A stretch of 8,736 bases of DNA from contig DATEDC010000143.1 in assembly GCA_035286585.1 (NCBI GenBank), positions 1 to 8,736 of the forward strand. The letters are read 5' to 3'. Position 1 is the stretch's first letter. Every line of letters begins with the position of its first letter. A program made the translations under genes and the position numbers. Origin of the DNA: DSOS01 sp035286585 (GTDB lineage: Bacteria > Chloroflexota > Anaerolineae > Anaerolineales > UBA4823). The notes beneath the pieces are model-generated. The model saw only the letters and a program-made list of their open reading frames with translations. It was not told the origin of the DNA and did no database searches. Positions 5,702-8,736 of the stretch are shown in pieces.

Positions 5702-6868
5702 ATGACTATGCGAAAAGTAGCAGTTGTCGGAGCGGGAATGACCCGGTTTGTCCGCCGGGCTCTGGAAACACCCAAGGAATTAGCCTGGCAAGCCAGCCGC
5801 ATGGCGCTCGAATCCTGCGAACTGACCCTGGAGGATGTTGAGGCTGTTTGTTTGGGCACAGCCCCGGATTCTTTTGACGGCATCCACATGAACGGCGAGT
5901 ATCTGTCGGATGGTGCTGGCGCCTGGCGCAAGCCGTACATGCGCTCCTATGTGGGTGGCGGTACGGGAGTGTTCGTGCCTATTCAAGGATGGTATCATGT
6001 GGCTTCAGGACTGTTCGATATTGTCCTCGTTGTTGCAGAAGAGAAGATGTCCAGTTACTACCCACATGCTCAGGCAGCCTTTATCACCATATTTGACCAT
6101 ACCACCGAGCGCCCACTAAAACCAAATTTGCTGTGGATATTTGCGCTGGAAATGAACCGCTACATGACCATGTACGGCATATCCAAAGCGGATATCGCCC
6201 GCGTTTCGGTTCAGCACAAGCGTAACGCCGCGCATCACCCCTGCGCCTTGCTCGGCGACGCGAATATCACCGTCGAAGATGTGCTGAACTCCGAAGTGCT
6301 CGCCTGGCCTGTGCAGCGCTACGATGTAAGCCCGGTGAGCGATGGCGCTGTAGCGGTCGTGCTGGCTGCTGAGCACGTTGCCAAGCGGCTTACGGATAAG
6401 CCGGTCTGGATTGAAGGTGTGGGTTGGAATTTGGATACCGCCCATTGGACGAATCGCGATCTGGTCTATCCACGCTATGTTGAATATGCAGCTCGCATGG
6501 CGTACGAGATGGCAGGGATCAGAGAGCCAAAAAAGGAAATCCACATTGCCGAACCCTACGATCCCTTTGATTACAAAGCCCTTCACCACCTGGAAGGACT
6601 TCAGTTAGCCGAGCGGGGGCAGGCGCCTCAACTCTATATCGATGGCACCGCGGCTCTTGATGGGAACATGCCGGTCTGTCCCTCCGGCGGGCTGCTCGGT
6701 GTTGGAAATCCTATTGCCGCTGCCGGGCTGATGAAGATCGCTGAGCTTTTCTGGCAGTTGCGCGGGGAAGCTGGTGGTCGCCAGGTTCCCGGTCAACCAC
6801 GTCGCGGTATCGCTCAAGCCTGGGGAGACTTGATGCAGGTCGGAACCGTCGTGATCATGGGTCGCTAA
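5702..6868 (+). CDS. Thiolase-fold protein (SCP2-type), lacking the catalytic cysteine; subunit 2
   Basis: A 388-residue paralogue of the preceding gene, sharing blocks such as TDKPVWIEGVGW (231-242, compared with SDKPVWILGIGW), LEMNRY (149-154, compared with MEMNRF), SDGAVAVVLAAE (213-224) and WQLRGEAG (351-358). The nucleophile region reads GGTG (86-89), so the Cys position is G86. The middle active-site motif is EPYDPF (284-289), placing Y286 where classical thiolases have Asn and SCP2-type ones His. The C-terminal motif is GNP (335-337) instead of GHP, so the usual His is N336. All three usual catalytic positions are thus changed. AAGGAG at 5690-5695 favours the ATG at 5702 over the second in-frame ATG at 5708. 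It could be catalytic with a repurposed site, or a structural partner of subunit 1. Confidence 0.82.
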   Translation: MTMRKVAVVGAGMTRFVRRALETPKELAWQASRMALESCELTLEDVEAVCLGTAPDSFDGIHMNGEYLSDGAGAWRKPYMRSYVGGGTGVFVPIQGWYHVASGLFDIVLVVAEEKMSSYYPHAQAAFITIFDHTTERPLKPNLLWIFALEMNRYMTMYGISKADIARVSVQHKRNAAHHPCALLGDANITVEDVLNSEVLAWPVQRYDVSPVSDGAVAVVLAAEHVAKRLTDKPVWIEGVGWNLDTAHWTNRDLVYPRYVEYAARMAYEMAGIREPKKEIHIAEPYDPFDYKALHHLEGLQLAERGQAPQLYIDGTAALDGNMPVCPSGGLLGVGNPIAAAGLMKIAELFWQLRGEAGGRQVPGQPRRGIAQAWGDLMQVGTVVIMGR

Positions 6869-6885
6869 TCCACTGGAGAAATGAC

Positions 6886-7401
6886 ATGACTGCAAAAATC
6901 AAATCATTTCCGGGCACTTCGCTCAGCGAAGAAGATTTTGACCAGGGAAAAATTCTGTTCAACTTCGATGAACTCAACGGTAAATTCGCCTGGGATACTG
7001 GCATAGCCATCGGTCGCTATCTCGCCAGCCTTAAAGATGGCGTCATTCTTGGCGCACGTTGTGGGACATGCAGGAAAATTGTCGTGCCGCCACGGGTGGT
7101 CTGCGAATGGTGTTTCCGCCCCATGCAGGAGTATGTCCCCCTGCAGGATACCGGGACGGTGAACACATTCTCTTTGTGTTATGTAACCTGGGATATGCAA
7201 AGGGTGAAGAACCCCGAGATCCCTGCTGTTATCGAAATTGATGGCGCTTCCCCACTCCACGGCATAATGCACCTGCTCGGTGAAGTTGATCCTCAAAAGA
7301 TTCACATCGGGATGCGGGTCAAAGCTGTTTGGAAAAATGCCAGGGAGCGCGGAGGGGCGATTACGGATATCCTGTATTTCAAGCCTCTGGAGGAGGTGTG
7401 A
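6886..7401 (+). CDS. DUF35 OB-fold protein with zinc ribbon; subunit 1
   Basis: A 171-residue DUF35 protein, a family that binds thiolase-fold enzymes and helps shape or bridge their acyl-CoA sites. An N-terminal helical segment (about 32-50, with WDTGIAIGRYLASL at 36-49) leads into a rubredoxin-like zinc ribbon with ligands C59, C62, C73 and C76, flanked by VPPR (67-70). The OB fold follows (about 80-168), with the typical DTGTVNTFSL (88-97) and IHIGMRVKAVW (139-149) strands. It carries about 10 more residues than its partner before the helical segment. GGAG at 6875-6878 supports the ATG at 6886; an out-of-frame ATG at 6881 ends almost at once. The gene starts 17 bp after the second thiolase-fold gene. 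Confidence 0.88.
   Translation: MTAKIKSFPGTSLSEEDFDQGKILFNFDELNGKFAWDTGIAIGRYLASLKDGVILGARCGTCRKIVVPPRVVCEWCFRPMQEYVPLQDTGTVNTFSLCYVTWDMQRVKNPEIPAVIEIDGASPLHGIMHLLGEVDPQKIHIGMRVKAVWKNARERGGAITDILYFKPLEEV
7391..7397 (+). promoter_or_regulatory. Ribosome binding site encoded inside the upstream gene's last codons
   Basis: AGGAGGT is formed by the final Glu-Glu-Val codons of the first DUF35 gene and sits 5 nt before the ATG at 7403. It decides that start over a longer open frame extending upstream to 7280, and it ties translation of the two DUF35 genes together. Confidence 0.8.
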
Positions 7402-7402
7402 T

Positions 7403-7867
7403 ATGTCTCTGCTCGAACGCGACCCAAACGCTCCCCAGGCATGGTACGGCGACCTGCCGGTCAGTTCCCGCTACACCTTTGGATTAGCGGGTGAGCGGTT
7501 CTTCCGCACGATTAAAGAAGAGGGGCGGATTATGGGCTCTCATTGTAAAAAATGCAACCATACTCATGTGCCAGCAGCACAGTTCTGTGAAATGTGCCTG
7601 AATGAGTTATCAGACTGGGTGGATGTAGGCACGGTTGGGGAGCTGCACACCTTCACAGTGCTCTATGAAGCTTATGATGGCGCCAGGTTGGAACAACCGG
7701 AAATCGTGGCTTTCGTCGGATTTGGAGATGGAGGCCTGGTCCACCGCTTGCAGGAGATCGATCCCGAAGACATTTATTTTGGGATGCCAGTCGAGGCCGT
7801 ATTCAAACCTAAGGATCAACGCGTGGGGTCGATCCTGGATATAGCGTATTTCAGACCCGTAAGCTGA
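7403..7867 (+). CDS. DUF35 OB-fold protein with zinc ribbon; subunit 2
   Basis: A 154-residue DUF35 paralogue of the preceding gene. An N-terminal helix bearing SRYTFGLAGERFFRTIKEEG (22-41) precedes a zinc ribbon with ligands C48, C51, C62 and C65, then an OB fold (about 68-152) with VGTVGELHTFTVLYE (75-89) and IYFGMPVEAVF (124-134). All four zinc ligands are present, so both DUF35 proteins appear functional. The start at 7403 is chosen because AGGAGGT lies 5 nt upstream and the protein then begins like other family members; the upstream extension would overlap the previous gene by more than 120 bp. With one DUF35 per thiolase paralogue, the four products may form a mixed complex. Substrate unknown. 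Confidence 0.88.
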   Translation: MSLLERDPNAPQAWYGDLPVSSRYTFGLAGERFFRTIKEEGRIMGSHCKKCNHTHVPAAQFCEMCLNELSDWVDVGTVGELHTFTVLYEAYDGARLEQPEIVAFVGFGDGGLVHRLQEIDPEDIYFGMPVEAVFKPKDQRVGSILDIAYFRPVS

Positions 7868-7900
7868 CAATCTGCCGCATCGCATGGTAAACAATAGCCG

Positions 7901-7922
7901 GCAACCCTGGCACAGAGGTTGC
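7901..7922 (+). other. Small inverted repeat after the thiolase/DUF35 cassette
   Basis: GCAACC (7901-7906) pairs with GGTTGC (7917-7922), and the stem can extend inward by CTG/CAG across a one-base bulge. There is no downstream T-run, so a role as an intrinsic terminator is doubtful. It is the only stem I see between the cassette and the next gene. Confidence 0.3.
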
Positions 7923-7939
7923 ATGACGCCCATATAATA

Positions 7940-8728
7940 ATGTCTCCACCCTCTAAAGTAACACCGGCCGGAAATAACTCCAATCCATCGCTCGGTAAGC
8001 TTGTCGCCATTTACCGCAGGCGCAGGCTTGGCTGGGCGGCTTTCTGCAGCCTCGTTTTAATGGGCATAGCCGTTGTATTGGCTCCGTTGTTCTATGGTTT
8101 TTACAGGCATTATTATGGCTACACGCAGCACGGCCCTGTAGCTGCGGCCGCCTGGAGCCGAACCTGGTATTTAATTGCACTGCTTGGGTTGGTCATCTTC
8201 AGCATATTTATCTTGAATATTCTTAAAAAGTCCCGCCAATTCGTTGCCCTGCACACGAAAGGCATCCGCATCCGCGCGAGCGATACGATCAGCATCCCGT
8301 GGGAGCGCATTCGGGGTTTATCTTATTCCACTGTTCAACCCAAGTTCATGAATTATCACCTGAAACCCTGCACTCGGGCTCTATTATTCCTGGATAATGG
8401 AGCGTTCATCCGGCTGGACCAACACATCCAGGAATTCGGCTCTCTGGTAGACAGGATCAGAAAAAGCCTTAATCCTATCCTTAATGCTCGTATCAAGGAG
8501 AATTTCAACCGCGGAGAATGGGTGAGTTTCGGCTCTATCATGGTGAACCAGGCTGGCTTGAGAATTGATAATCTGTACACAGCCTGGCAGGATATACACA
8601 AAATTTCGATAACATCAGGATTCCTGGTAGTAGAATTAGCCAACCAAACCGAGATCAGAATACCAGTCGTCAAGATATCCAATCTTGAGCTGATGCTGCA
8701 GATCGTTCAGGCAGGGGTATACGCGTAA
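7940..8728 (+). CDS. Membrane-anchored protein with two PH-like repeats (DUF6585-like), function unknown
   Basis: A 262-residue protein I cannot name by function. A basic N-terminus (RRRR, 26-29) precedes two membrane spans at about 31-54 and 75-95, with a short loop between them containing HYYGYTQHG. The rest looks like two tandem PH-like beta domains. The first (about 102-176) has LHTKGIRIRASDTISIPWERI (104-124); the second (about 193-258) has SIMVNQAGLRI (199-209) and TAWQDIHKISI (214-224). Both share the pattern of a strand, a short turn and a W-(x)2-I segment. The N-in topology implied by the arginines would put both domains in the cytoplasm. The ATG at 7940 is preferred, but neither it nor the in-frame TTG at 7919 has a good ribosome site. 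The resemblance to DUF6585 is from memory of the family pattern and needs a profile search. Confidence 0.65.
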   Translation: MSPPSKVTPAGNNSNPSLGKLVAIYRRRRLGWAAFCSLVLMGIAVVLAPLFYGFYRHYYGYTQHGPVAAAAWSRTWYLIALLGLVIFSIFILNILKKSRQFVALHTKGIRIRASDTISIPWERIRGLSYSTVQPKFMNYHLKPCTRALLFLDNGAFIRLDQHIQEFGSLVDRIRKSLNPILNARIKENFNRGEWVSFGSIMVNQAGLRIDNLYTAWQDIHKISITSGFLVVELANQTEIRIPVVKISNLELMLQIVQAGVYA

Positions 8729-8736
8729 AATCGAAT

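Noticed and set aside
6116..6589. 157-codon reverse-strand open frame within the second thiolase-fold gene
   Set aside because: It is antisense to a clearly conserved protein; its translation shows no family pattern and it lacks a ribosome site. The same applies to the reverse frames at 3400-3795, 4602-5015 and 8356-8682.
7280..7402. Longer N-terminus for the second DUF35 gene
   Set aside because: It would overlap the first DUF35 gene by more than 120 bp, and a strong ribosome site points to the ATG at 7403.
4536..7867. Assignment of the cassette to steroid side-chain degradation or to the mevalonate pathway
   Set aside because: The resemblance is to the general thiolase/DUF35 architecture only; no other genes of either pathway are present, so no substrate can be named.
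7933..7938. TATAAT before the PH-like membrane gene as a promoter
   Set aside because: No -35-like hexamer at 16-18 bp, and the start site would fall inside or after the chosen ATG.
7919..7939. TTG at 7919 as start of the PH-like membrane protein
   Set aside because: It lies inside the right arm of a small stem and has no suitably spaced ribosome site; the ATG at 7940 is preferred, though its own site is also poor.

Overview
The window reads as a bacterial chromosome segment of moderate GC content, with every credible gene on the + strand. Two features suggest a Chloroflexota bacterium of the Anaerolineae type: the order rpmF-fabD-fabG-Asp23-nusB-tatA/B-tatC, and the style of the Tat and membrane proteins (a TatC with a long basic N-terminal extension, a two-helix protein with PH-like repeats). 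This placement is inference, because no rRNA or other phylogenetic marker is present. No tRNA, rRNA, CRISPR array, insertion sequence or integrase was seen. No gene-free stretch exceeds 160 bp.

Region 1 (1-3026) is housekeeping. An exact-consensus sigma70 promoter (TTGACA, 17 bp, TATAAT) lies upstream of rpmF, and its 5' leader carries two tandem perfect hairpins. After rpmF and a long intergenic hairpin come fabD and fabG of type II fatty acid synthesis, then an Asp23/Gls24 (YqhY-like) gene and nusB. The usual fab neighbours plsX, fabH, acpP and fabF are missing here.

Region 2 (3068-4402) is a minimal Tat export pair: one TatA/TatB-family gene followed 3 bp later by tatC. The TatC has an amphipathic basic N-terminal extension of about 60 residues. 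By motif alignment it lacks several glutamates that are important in E. coli TatC.

Region 3 (4536-7867) is the most interesting part. Four closely packed genes encode two paralogous SCP2-type thiolase-fold proteins and two paralogous DUF35 proteins (zinc ribbon plus OB fold). Both thiolase-fold proteins have glycine where the family has its nucleophilic cysteine, and they differ from each other at the other two active-site motifs. DUF35 proteins are known partners of thiolase-fold enzymes, and a cysteine-less thiolase with a DUF35 partner is known in the steroid side-chain aldolase Ltp2-ChsH2. The cassette is therefore best read as a hetero-oligomeric acyl-CoA enzyme of unknown substrate, possibly a lyase/aldolase rather than a thiolase.

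Region 4 (7940-8728) encodes a membrane-anchored protein with two PH-like repeats and no known function. It is separated from the cassette by a short gap holding a small hairpin.
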